A stretch of 41,580 nt of DNA, taken from NCBI GenBank assembly GCA_023442755.1, contig JAEZXS010000366.1, positions 1-41,580 on the forward strand. Direction: 5' to 3'. A model generated the notes under the pieces. It was not told the origin of the DNA, ran no database searches, and saw nothing but the letters and a program-made list of their open reading frames with translations. This document shows, piece after piece, positions 30,910 through 38,561 of this stretch. Each line of letters begins with the position of its first letter. Within the stretch, counting starts at the first letter, position 1. The position numbers and the translations under genes are program-made. The DNA comes from Pseudomonadota bacterium (GTDB lineage: Bacteria; Desulfobacterota; Syntrophobacteria; Syntrophobacterales; Syntrophobacteraceae).

Positions 30910-31152
30910 ATGGCAAAGACCCCTTTCAGCGGGTATGGCTCCTTTCGCAAGCCCGTTAAAAAAATAGGCGCATTTCCGCGGGCCAGCGAGATAGCCGCCC
31001 CAGTCTGGACTCCCAAAATAAACGATAGAGTACAAACTCCCAGTGGTGTCGGAGTCGTTGTGGAGATTTCCGACAACATGTACCTGGTAGACCTCGATAA
31101 CCAGCTCGCCAAGGTATGGGAGCGTCTGACCTCCATAAAACGTCTGATGTAG
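30910..31152 (+). CDS. Small basic protein with SH3-like C-terminal half, unknown function
   Basis: An 80-residue basic protein, unassigned. The second half (NDRVQTPSGVGVVVEISDNMYLVDLDNQLAKVWERLTSI) has the alternating pattern and the D-x-V-x-TPxGxGxV-x-E turn found in small beta-barrels of SH3/KOW type. The first half is Lys/Pro/Gly-rich and probably disordered. The ribosome site before ATG 30910 is poor (GAGAG about 13 bp away), so confidence is moderate. Confidence 0.55.
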   Translation: MAKTPFSGYGSFRKPVKKIGAFPRASEIAAPVWTPKINDRVQTPSGVGVVVEISDNMYLVDLDNQLAKVWERLTSIKRLM

Positions 31153-31198
31153 CCTCAACTGACCTGCAGAAACATTCCAGGTCCAAGCGGATAAAGGA

Positions 31199-31216
31199 GC
31201 CGGCCCTTGTGCCGGC
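31199..31216 (-). terminator. Possible terminator between convergent small genes
   Basis: Two GCCGGC hexamers (31199-31204 and 31211-31216) form a G-C stem with a 6-nt loop. On the minus strand it is followed by TCCTTTAT, so it probably ends the 31228-31548 transcript and may block the plus strand as well. Confidence 0.5.
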
Positions 31217-31227
31217 CCGTAGCCGTA

Positions 31228-31548
31228 TTACACCTGCAACTCGTTACACAGATCGAGAAACTCTTCCCTGAACTCGGGCAGCCTGGGCAGACCGAGATCC
31301 TCCAACTCCGCGTTCTTCTTCTTTGCCGTTTTCGAATTCAGGTCGCTCAGATAGTTTTCCTTCACTTCGGCTGCGCTCCTGTATTTCCGGTGAAATCGTT
31401 CTCTCTCGCTTTCGGTGCTCCTTTTCACGTCTTCGAACCTCTTCTTCTTTTCACCCGGGTAGTCGTCGGCAGACCTTCTCAGGATCGGTTCGAAAGCCTT
31501 TTTATCGAGAAACTGGAGCAGCCTCCGGCGTTTTTCCTCATCGTTCAT
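31228..31548 (-). CDS. Small charged helical protein, unknown function
   Basis: A 106-residue, strongly charged protein with no family recognised. The composition (MNDEEKRRRLLQFLDKKAFEPIL, then KKRFEDVKRSTESERERFHRKY) suggests a mostly helical, possibly coiled-coil protein without signal or membrane segment. AGGAGC is 8 bp upstream of the ATG at 31548, which supports it as a real gene. It follows the PNPOx-like gene by 35 bp, so the two probably share a transcript. Confidence 0.72.
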   Translation of the reverse strand: MNDEEKRRRLLQFLDKKAFEPILRRSADDYPGEKKKRFEDVKRSTESERERFHRKYRSAAEVKENYLSDLNSKTAKKKNAELEDLGLPRLPEFREEFLDLCNELQV

Positions 31549-31583
31549 GTGCCGCAGCTCCTTTCACTTTCCTGGTATTACGA

Positions 31584-32024
31584 TCAGTGCCCGGCCGGTA
31601 CTGCCGGTTCGTTCTCCTCATTTTCCAGGGGGTTGCCCCCTCTTGCCGTGACGGGTCGAATCTTCTCGATTCTGAAGGTGACCAGGAAGAGCGGCCCCCT
31701 CTCTTCGGAGGATTCGCGGATGGCGTTGTGGTCGGCCCGGCGGAGCGCATACAGCCGCTCCGTGTCCTCTTCCTCTTCCGTCTTGGTAAGATAGAGCCTT
31801 ATGCCTTTGTAACCGCCGCCCTCTTCCTCAACAAACAGGTAAACGGCATGCGGGTTTGCATTGACGTTGGCATGGGTCAGGCGGTCACGCATGATGAATG
31901 CGATCGTATTGTCACTCAGAACTTTGGGCCTGGCATAAACGGCTGCATTCACGTTTCCATTCCTGTCCGACGTAGCCAGTATTCCACGTCCTTTTACGTT
32001 TTGAAAATATTCGGCAATACTCAT
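31584..32024 (-). CDS. Pyridoxamine 5'-phosphate oxidase-like flavin-binding protein
   Basis: A 146-aa split-barrel protein of the PNPOx-like family. The characteristic opening is LATSDRNGNVNAAVYARPKVLSDNTIAFIM, in which strand pairs form the FMN or F420-binding barrel, followed by LTHANVNANPHAVYLFVEEEGGGYKGIRLYL. It is too short to be a full PdxH and lacks the C-terminal dimer region of that enzyme, so a role as a small flavin-dependent reductase or FMN-binding protein is more likely. Start ATG 32024 with AGG about 8 bp upstream. Confidence 0.85.
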   Translation of the reverse strand: MSIAEYFQNVKGRGILATSDRNGNVNAAVYARPKVLSDNTIAFIMRDRLTHANVNANPHAVYLFVEEEGGGYKGIRLYLTKTEEEEDTERLYALRRADHNAIRESSEERGPLFLVTFRIEKIRPVTARGGNPLENEENEPAVPAGH

Positions 32025-32240
32025 TTACGACCTGCACTTTGCTCCGGCCCTTGACGCCGGGGAATAATTCATTGTCGGCTTACGTAAAAAGCTTCTGCTT
32101 AAAATATAATTATCAGGAAATCGATTTGTCCCGAGGCCGGGCCACACGACCGGGCACCATTTGTGTCTTTGACTTTTTCTGTAAGTTGGTCCATTTTGAA
32201 CCCTATTTAGGAGCAGTCCTATTGCCGTTTGGAGGAATGA

Positions 32241-32885
32241 ATGAAAATTGAACAGATTCCGGTCGGTTTCATGCAGGTTTTCTGCTACCTGGTCTTCGAC
32301 GAGGCGAGCAAAGAGGGCATTCTGATAGATCCGGCAGGAAACGAGGAAGATCTCATACAGCACCTCCAGGAAAAAGGCGTCACCCTGCGCTATATAGTGA
32401 ACACGCATGGCCACGCCGATCACACGTGCGGCAACGATCCGATGCGCACGGCAACGGGGGCGAAGGTGGTAATGCACGCCCTGGACGATGCGTACTATCA
32501 GAGGGCCGAAAGCAAGGCATTTGCGCAGAATATGGGCTTTCCTACCCCCGACCCCGCCGATATCCGCGTTCAGGATGGGGAAGAACTCCAGTTCGGCGGC
32601 ATCAAGATGAAGTTCATCCATACGCCCGGACATACGCAGGGGGCCTGCTGCATCCTGATCGACGGGAATCTCTTCACCGGTGATACGCTCTTTGTCGGTG
32701 CGGTGGGGCGTACGGATTTGCCCGGCGGATCCTTTAAGCAACTGATCCAGTCGTTGCAGATGCTGGTGAAGACACTCCCGCCCGAAACCGTCGTCTGGCC
32801 GGGCCACGATTATGGAGAACGCCCCCGTTCCACCCTGAAGATCGAATCGGAGACAAACCCATATATCGCGGAATATTCGGGGTAG
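32241..32885 (+). CDS. Glyoxalase II-like metallo-beta-lactamase hydrolase
   Basis: A 214-aa single-domain metallo-beta-lactamase protein. Zinc ligands: THGHADH at 55-61 (H56, H58, D60, H61), H131 in HTPGHTQG, D148 in FTGDTLF and H189 in WPGHDYG, the complete dinuclear set. FVGAVGRTDLPGG is typical of the glyoxalase II/persulfide-dioxygenase-like group; the full C-terminal substrate domain of true GloB is missing, so the substrate is a thioester or similar, not known. TTGGAGGA lies 5 bp upstream. The ogt gene begins 3 bp after its stop, indicating one transcript. Confidence 0.92.
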   Translation: MKIEQIPVGFMQVFCYLVFDEASKEGILIDPAGNEEDLIQHLQEKGVTLRYIVNTHGHADHTCGNDPMRTATGAKVVMHALDDAYYQRAESKAFAQNMGFPTPDPADIRVQDGEELQFGGIKMKFIHTPGHTQGACCILIDGNLFTGDTLFVGAVGRTDLPGGSFKQLIQSLQMLVKTLPPETVVWPGHDYGERPRSTLKIESETNPYIAEYSG

Positions 32886-32888
32886 CGA

Positions 32889-33425
32889 ATGCGGCTGACT
32901 TACCTCGCATTCGAATCGCCCATCGGGTGGATCGCGGCGGCGGAAACATCCCGGGGGATCGCCCTGGTTGAATTTCTCGGGCCCGGACCTGAGCCCGACG
33001 CGGCTTCAGACGTGCGTGTGAGCGCAGCGATCCGCGCATCATATCCCGATGCTGTTTTGGAACCTGGCGCCGGCGTCTTGTGCGGGAGAGCACGGGCGCA
33101 TATTATTGACTATCTGCAAAAACGAACACCGGTCCCCGAATTGCCTCTCGATCTGCGAAAGGGCAGTTCCTTCGACCGCAGTATCTGGAAAGCCATTGGA
33201 GCGATTCCCTTCGGAGAAACCCGGACATACAAGGAAATCTCAGCCGCCGCCGGCGTTCCGGCAGGCGCGAGGGCCGCGGGGAACGCATGTGGAAGAAACC
33301 CCGTTCCCATTCTGATCCCATGCCACAGAGTCGTTGCCTCGGGGGGGAAGCTCGGCGGATTTTCCGGAGGTTTGGACATCAAGCGGGCGTTACTCGGGTT
33401 GGAAAGCGAGACCGTTTGGCGATGA
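32889..33425 (+). CDS. ogt: Methylated-DNA-[protein]-cysteine S-methyltransferase
   Basis: Suicide DNA-repair protein (178 aa) that moves the alkyl group from O6-alkylguanine to its own cysteine. The acceptor is C145 in PIPCHRVVA-type sequence (ILIPCHRVV); the helix-turn-helix that carries the arginine finger is in TRTYKEISAAAGVPAGARAAGNACGRNP; GGKLGGFSGGLDIKRALLGLE closes the active-site lid. It is a stand-alone domain without AraC-type Ada sequence. Starts 3 bp after the metallohydrolase gene, so translational coupling is likely. Confidence 0.96.
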   Translation: MRLTYLAFESPIGWIAAAETSRGIALVEFLGPGPEPDAASDVRVSAAIRASYPDAVLEPGAGVLCGRARAHIIDYLQKRTPVPELPLDLRKGSSFDRSIWKAIGAIPFGETRTYKEISAAAGVPAGARAAGNACGRNPVPILIPCHRVVASGGKLGGFSGGLDIKRALLGLESETVWR

Positions 33426-33475
33426 CAACCGTGTAATTTCCGGCCGAAAATTCTGCAGGAAATGGAGGATTTGTT

Positions 33476-34843
33476 TTGAAAGAGAAAAATTTGAGAAGAG
33501 GGGACGATATCCGGCCGCCGAAGGGCAAGCTCGGCATCCTTATTCCCGGAATCGGCGGAGCGGTGAGCACGACTTTTATTGCAGGCGTCGAACTGGTGCG
33601 GCGGGGCCTGGCCGAGCCGATCGGATCACTGACGCAACTCGGGACGATCCGGCTGGGGAAACGCTTCGAGCACCGTTCGCCGAAAGTGAAGGATTTCGTC
33701 CCCCTGGCCGGGTTGGAAGACCTGGTTTTCGGCGGATGGGACCTGTACGAGGCAAACGGCTACGAGGCGGCCCTCTACGCCCGTGTGCTCAAGCGGGAAC
33801 ACCTCGACCCGATCAAGGATTTCCTGGGCGGGATCGTGCCGATGAAAGCGGTCTTCGACCGCCGCTTCGTCAAGAATCTCGACGGCAAGCACGTGAAAGA
33901 GGCGAAGAACCTGCGCGACCGTCTCGACCAGGTGAAGGCGGATATTGCGGAGTTCAAGTCCCGCAACAATCTCGACCGCTGCATCATGATCTGGTGCGGG
34001 AGCACCGAAGTGCACATGAAGCCGGAGGATATTCATCAGTCGGCCGAGGCGCTTCACGCCGCCATCGACGCGAACGACACCCGTATTCCGCCCAGCATGA
34101 TCTATGCCCTGGCGGCCCTGGAAAGCGGGGTTCCCTTCATTAACGGCGCCCCCAACCTCACGATAGATATCCCCGCCATGCTCGAGCTGGCGAACGCAAA
34201 CGGGCTTCCCCTGGCAGGCAAGGACTTCAAGACGGGGCAGACCCTGATGAAGACCATCCTCGCACCGGGGCTCAAAACGCGCACCCTCGGCCTGGAGGGC
34301 TGGTATTCGACGAATATCCTCGGAAACCGGGACGGGCTGGTTCTCGACGACGTGGATTCCTTCAAGACCAAGGAAGAAAGCAAGCTTTCCGTACTCGAGT
34401 ACATCCTGCAGCCGCACCTCTATCCGACCCTTTACAAGAACTACTACCACAAGGTGACGATCAATTATTATCCGCCTCGCGGCGACAACAAGGAAGGCTG
34501 GGACTGCATCGACATATTCGGCTGGCTCGGCTATCCCATGCAGATAAAGGTGGATTTCCTCTGCCGTGACAGCATCCTGGCCGCACCCCTCATCCTCGAC
34601 CTGGTGCTCCTGATGGACCTGGCGCAGAGGGCAGGGATGAGCGGCATCCAGGAATGGCTCTCCTTCTATTTCAAGAGCCCGATGCACAAGGAGAATCTCT
34701 ACCCCGAACACGATCTTTTCATACAGTCGATGAAGCTCAAGAATACGCTGCGCTATCTCATGGAAGAAGAGCAGATCACGCATTTCGGGCTCGATTATTA
34801 CATGAACGGCGAACAGGAAGCGAAAAAAAGCGGGGGAGCGTAA
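33476..34843 (+). CDS. Inositol-3-phosphate synthase (myo-inositol-1-phosphate synthase)
   Basis: NAD-dependent enzyme (455 aa) that turns glucose-6-phosphate into L-myo-inositol 1(3)-phosphate. The NAD fold has GIGGAVSTTFIAG at 25-37, then SLTQLGTIRLGKRFEHRSPKVKDF; the catalytic half includes SMIYALAALESGVPFINGAPNLTIDIPAM, GKDFKTGQTLMKT and RTLGLEGWYSTNILGNRDGLVL, all typical. It is longer than compact actinobacterial forms (~360 aa). The start is TTG with GGAGG about 9 bp upstream. Use of the product here is unknown: inositol lipids, compatible solutes or inositol-containing glycans are options. An IMPase-superfamily gene (cysQ) lies 3 kb downstream. Confidence 0.94.
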   Translation: MKEKNLRRGDDIRPPKGKLGILIPGIGGAVSTTFIAGVELVRRGLAEPIGSLTQLGTIRLGKRFEHRSPKVKDFVPLAGLEDLVFGGWDLYEANGYEAALYARVLKREHLDPIKDFLGGIVPMKAVFDRRFVKNLDGKHVKEAKNLRDRLDQVKADIAEFKSRNNLDRCIMIWCGSTEVHMKPEDIHQSAEALHAAIDANDTRIPPSMIYALAALESGVPFINGAPNLTIDIPAMLELANANGLPLAGKDFKTGQTLMKTILAPGLKTRTLGLEGWYSTNILGNRDGLVLDDVDSFKTKEESKLSVLEYILQPHLYPTLYKNYYHKVTINYYPPRGDNKEGWDCIDIFGWLGYPMQIKVDFLCRDSILAAPLILDLVLLMDLAQRAGMSGIQEWLSFYFKSPMHKENLYPEHDLFIQSMKLKNTLRYLMEEEQITHFGLDYYMNGEQEAKKSGGA

Positions 34844-34921
34844 GAAACAGCGCGCCCTGATTTATCATACCCGCCGCAGTCCTTCATCTCTCGATCGGTG
34901 GAACTACTGTAAGGGGATTGG

Positions 34922-36589
34922 ATGCGAGACGAAGATAAATCCAGAGAGGAACTGATAGCGGAGTTGCGGGAACTGAGAGAGCGCCTTACCGGCGCTCGAA
35001 GGTTCCCGACAAACCCGCAGCCTGCCGGGAGCAGGAGCGCGGATGGAACCCGGCCGCAAAACGAGGCTCTTTTCAGTAACCTTGCGGAGTTCATCCCCGG
35101 GATCTCCATCCAGGGATATCGCCCGGACGGGGTGGTGTGCTACTGGAACAAGCACAGTGAGGATGTTTTCGGGTATACGGCGCAGGAAGCGATCGGGAAG
35201 AACCTGCTGGAGCTGATCGTTCCCGAAGAGTCCAGGCCGGTTTTTCTGCAGTGCCTGAAGACCGGCCGCTGCATCCGCGAGTCCGGGGAATTCATGTCTT
35301 CCGGGGAGCTGGTTCTCCGTCACAAAAACGGCCGTACGATCCCCATCTATTGCATGCACACGGCAGTGTGCATGGATGGTCAGGAACCTCTGCTGTTCAG
35401 TATCGCCATCGATATCTCCGATCGAAAGCAGATAGAGGAAGAGCTGCTGAACGCCAAGAAGCTCGAGGCGATCGGTCTTCTTGCCGGAGGAATAGCCCAT
35501 GATTTCAATAACCTGCTTTTCGTGATCCTGGGCAACATCAGCATGGCGCAGATGAAGCTCAACGACCGCGCCACGGCTTCCCGGCACCTGGACGAAGCCG
35601 AAAAAGCCTGCCTGCGGGCCAAAGATCTCACCCACAAGTTCATCACCTTCTCTTCCGGAGGTGGTCCGCTCAAATCCAGCGCTTCAATACGGGATTTGAT
35701 CGACAACGCGGTGAGCCTGGTCCTGAGCGGTTCCAACATCCGGGGAGACACACGCATTCCGGACAACCTGTGGTTTGCCGAAATGGATGAATCCCAGATG
35801 CGGCAGACTTTGACCGGAGTCCTGTCCAATGCCAGGGAGGCAATGCCGCGGGGCGGCGTAATCCGCGTCCGGGCGGAAAACCTCGAGGTCGGCGCGCGAG
35901 AGAAGACGTCCCTTCTGCTGGAGAAAGAAGGCAGATACGTAAGAATGGTCATATCGGACGAAGGCACAGGCATCCCGGCCGAACACCTCGGGAAGATATT
36001 CGACCCCTATTTTTCGACGAAATACCGCGGCAGCCAGAAGGGCATGGGTTTTGGACTCGCCATAGCCCGTTCCGTAATCAGGAAGCACAACGGGAATATA
36101 CAGGTGGAATCCGAGCCGGGGAAAGGAACGCAGGTGACGATTCTGCTGCCTGCCTCGCCCGCGAACACCGAGTCCGTGCCTGCCCGGATCGGCGTCATGC
36201 GCAGGGGGGGAAGGAAGCGCGTCCTGATCATGGACGATGAGGAGATGTTGAGCGACCTGGCCAAAACGATGCTGGAACACCTGGGGTATGATGTGAGCGT
36301 CGCCGCCGACGGCAACGAGGCCGTCGGTATGTATTCCGAGGCTATGGAAGAAGGCAGGGAGTATGATGTCGTCATTCTGGACCTGACGGTAAAAGGGGGG
36401 ATGGGGGGCCAGGAAGCCGTTCAGAAGCTCCTTTACCTGAACCCCGGGGTCAAGGCCATTGTTTCGAGCGGGTATTCGAACGACCCGATCATGTGCGATT
36501 TCACCAAATACGGATTCCAGGATATCCTCAGCAAGCCCTACGACCTGGATAAACTGGAAGCGGTGCTCGACAGGGTCCTCGTCAACTGA
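34922..36589 (+). CDS. Hybrid sensor histidine kinase: PAS, HisKA, HATPase, receiver
   Basis: A cytoplasmic 555-aa hybrid kinase with no membrane helix or signal peptide. Order: short charged coiled segment (1-25); PAS domain at about 48-170 ending in the DISDRKQIEEEL linker; dimerisation helix with phospho-acceptor H193 in GGIAHDFNNLL; ATP-binding domain with SNAREAM (N box), DEGTGIP (G1) and GFGLAI (G2); C-terminal receiver from about 425 with D487 in VVILDLTVKGG. The receiver may pass phosphate to an HPt protein or regulate the kinase. AAGGGG lies 6 bp upstream of the ATG. No cognate response regulator is adjacent; the HD-GYP protein elsewhere in the window is one possible partner but nothing links them directly. 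Confidence 0.95.
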   Translation: MRDEDKSREELIAELRELRERLTGARRFPTNPQPAGSRSADGTRPQNEALFSNLAEFIPGISIQGYRPDGVVCYWNKHSEDVFGYTAQEAIGKNLLELIVPEESRPVFLQCLKTGRCIRESGEFMSSGELVLRHKNGRTIPIYCMHTAVCMDGQEPLLFSIAIDISDRKQIEEELLNAKKLEAIGLLAGGIAHDFNNLLFVILGNISMAQMKLNDRATASRHLDEAEKACLRAKDLTHKFITFSSGGGPLKSSASIRDLIDNAVSLVLSGSNIRGDTRIPDNLWFAEMDESQMRQTLTGVLSNAREAMPRGGVIRVRAENLEVGAREKTSLLLEKEGRYVRMVISDEGTGIPAEHLGKIFDPYFSTKYRGSQKGMGFGLAIARSVIRKHNGNIQVESEPGKGTQVTILLPASPANTESVPARIGVMRRGGRKRVLIMDDEEMLSDLAKTMLEHLGYDVSVAADGNEAVGMYSEAMEEGREYDVVILDLTVKGGMGGQEAVQKLLYLNPGVKAIVSSGYSNDPIMCDFTKYGFQDILSKPYDLDKLEAVLDRVLVN

Positions 36590-36640
36590 CGCAAGGCTTT
36601 GAGGCAAATATGACATTCCCCGACTCGATCCCGCCGAACA

Positions 36641-36662
36641 TTTCCCCGGTGAACCGGGGAAA
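36641..36662 (+). terminator. Hairpin after the hybrid kinase gene
   Basis: TTTCCCCGG/CCGGGGAAA is a perfect 9-bp stem around TGAA, 52 bp past the kinase stop. It lacks a 3' U-tract, so termination would be weak or factor dependent. Confidence 0.5.
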
Positions 36663-36768
36663 GCGGGTCCGGATGCTTCCGCCACAGCTAATCCGGCCAT
36701 TCACTTTTGTCATTTCATGATTAATAAAAGATTTTTATACTGGGGACAATTTAGATCCAGCAAGGGTG

Positions 36769-37704
36769 ATGAAGCGGAAAATACTCGAATTTCTGATATG
36801 CCCGGACTGTCTGCCTGACGAAATTCCCCTGTCGCCTACGGAAGGCGCGCATCCTTCGGACGATATCATCGAAGGCGCCTTGAGGTGCGCGGGGTGCGGG
36901 AGAAGCTATCCGATAAGGGAAGGGGTGGCGAAGATCGTCCCTTCCGGAGGCAGACAGGGCAGCGCGTCGCGCTATGAAGAACCGGCCCTGCTCTCCGCCT
37001 ACCTCTGGAGCCATTACGCGGACATCTTCGGAGATCCGGAAGCGACTTCCGCTTACCGGCAATGGGCCGAGGAGATTTCCGGTTCGTCGGGGACGGGGCT
37101 GGACGCCGGCTGCGCTACGGGAAGGTTTGCCTTCGAGATGGCCCGCAAATGCGATTTCGTGATCGGACTGGATCGGTCTGAGAGCTTTGTTTCCACGGCC
37201 CGGAGGATTCTGCAGGCTCGGAAGCTGGTCTTCCGGGTTCGGGAAGAAGGACGGATTCAAGCGGAAAGGACCCTTGTCCTTCCCGGGTCATGGCATTCGC
37301 ATAACATGGAATTCATTGTGGGCGACGCGCATGCGCTTCCTTTCCGGTCCGGCGCTTTTTCCTGCATTGCTTCGCTCAACCTGATCGACAAGGTCCCCCG
37401 GCCGCTGGAGCATGTCCGGGAAATGAGCCGGGTGGCGCGCGCGGCTGATTCCCAGTTCCTGATATCCGACCCCTTTTCCTGGTCCGAGGAAATATGTCCG
37501 CCCGAAAGCTGGCTCGGAGGAGTAGTTGAAGGGGAATTTGCCGGACGGGGGCTGGAGAACCTGGCGCGTATTCTTTCCGGGAAGCCCGGCGGGGTTTCCA
37601 GAAACTGGAAGATTGCGCGGCGGGGGGAAGTTTGGTGGAAGATAAGGAACCATTGCAATCATTTCGAGCTGATTCGCAGCCTGTATATAAAGGCCGAGCG
37701 CTGA
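36769..37704 (+). CDS. SAM-dependent methyltransferase with N-terminal Trm112-like zinc ribbon
   Basis: A 311-residue protein. Residues 1-55 form a Trm112p-like domain (KRKILEFLICPDC ... LRCAGCGRSYPIREGVAKIVP) with two CxxC pairs for zinc. The class I methyltransferase fold follows: motif I as GLDAGCATGRFAFEMA at about 110-125, IGLDRSESFV as the acidic strand-2 loop, and GDAHALPFRSGAFSCIASLNLIDKVPRPLEHVREMSRV as the Ubie/Methyltransf_11-like core. The substrate is not known; the Trm112 part often stabilises or recruits such methyltransferases. ATG at 36769 is used; a GTG three bases earlier is equally possible. An AT-rich stretch with TATACT (36736-36741) upstream may hold its promoter. Confidence 0.88.
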   Translation: MKRKILEFLICPDCLPDEIPLSPTEGAHPSDDIIEGALRCAGCGRSYPIREGVAKIVPSGGRQGSASRYEEPALLSAYLWSHYADIFGDPEATSAYRQWAEEISGSSGTGLDAGCATGRFAFEMARKCDFVIGLDRSESFVSTARRILQARKLVFRVREEGRIQAERTLVLPGSWHSHNMEFIVGDAHALPFRSGAFSCIASLNLIDKVPRPLEHVREMSRVARAADSQFLISDPFSWSEEICPPESWLGGVVEGEFAGRGLENLARILSGKPGGVSRNWKIARRGEVWWKIRNHCNHFELIRSLYIKAER

Positions 37705-37720
37705 TACGGAGGGGTTTCGC

Positions 37721-38521
37721 ATGGTTGATCTGGATTTCCTTGCCGAAGTGGTGAAGCAGGCAGGGCAGGCCGTACTCGAGGTCTACGACACCGAATTTGA
37801 GGTTCAGCGCAAAGAGGACCATTCCCCACTGACACAGGCCGATATGCGGTCCCACCGTATCATTGCCGATGCTCTGCGGTCCAGGTACCCGGGAATACCC
37901 GTGCTTTCGGAAGAGGGAAAAGCCGTCCCCTTCGAGGTGCGGAGCGGTTGGGACCGGTTCTGGCTGGTGGATCCTCTGGACGGGACGAAAGAATTCGTAA
38001 AGAGAAACGGTGAGTTCACCATAAACATAGCCCTTATCGAAGGCCGGTCGCCGGTTGTCGGGGTGATTTACATACCTGTCCAGGACCGGCTTTTCGTGGC
38101 CGATGTCCGGAAAGGCTGCTGGGAGATGGAAGCCGGCGGTCCCAGGCGGCTGGAAGTCGCAAAGGCGCCGGAAGACGCCCCCGTGCGGATCGTGCGAAGC
38201 CGTTCCCATCCTGCTCCCGGTCTAGAAAGACTGCTCGACCTGATGCCCTGCCACGAGATCGTGAACCGGGGCAGTTCCCTCAAGTTCTGTGCGGTGGCCT
38301 GCGGCGAGGCCGATTTTTACCCGAGGTTCGGCCCGACCTGGGAATGGGACACCGCAGCAGGTCATGCGATCGTAACCGCAGCCGGCGGAACCATGGTAGA
38401 GTTCTCCGGGGAGCCGTTTCTCTATAATAAGCCCTCCCTGTTGAACGGTCCCTTCCTGGTTTCCTCCAGCCTGCACTGGCTGCGCAGTTCCGGAGTGCTC
38501 GAAAGGGCTTCCGGGAGGTAA
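37721..38521 (+). CDS. cysQ: 3'(2'),5'-bisphosphate nucleotidase CysQ
   Basis: Mg-dependent, Li-sensitive phosphatase (266 aa) of the inositol monophosphatase superfamily that hydrolyses 3'-phosphoadenosine 5'-phosphate to AMP. Metal ligands: SEEGK at 63-67, DPLDGT at 84-89 and D210 in WEWDTAAGH. The DPLDGTKEF form with Lys-Glu-Phe is the CysQ signature, where true inositol monophosphatases have DPIDGTTNF. GGAGG lies 8 bp upstream. Given an inositol-phosphate synthase 3 kb upstream, some activity toward inositol phosphates is possible but is not needed to explain the sequence. It precedes the UPF0182 gene by 40 bp. Confidence 0.94.
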   Translation: MVDLDFLAEVVKQAGQAVLEVYDTEFEVQRKEDHSPLTQADMRSHRIIADALRSRYPGIPVLSEEGKAVPFEVRSGWDRFWLVDPLDGTKEFVKRNGEFTINIALIEGRSPVVGVIYIPVQDRLFVADVRKGCWEMEAGGPRRLEVAKAPEDAPVRIVRSRSHPAPGLERLLDLMPCHEIVNRGSSLKFCAVACGEADFYPRFGPTWEWDTAAGHAIVTAAGGTMVEFSGEPFLYNKPSLLNGPFLVSSSLHWLRSSGVLERASGR

Positions 38522-38561
38522 CTTTCAGGCAAATTCCAGCCCTTTTGCGGGCAAGGAGAAT

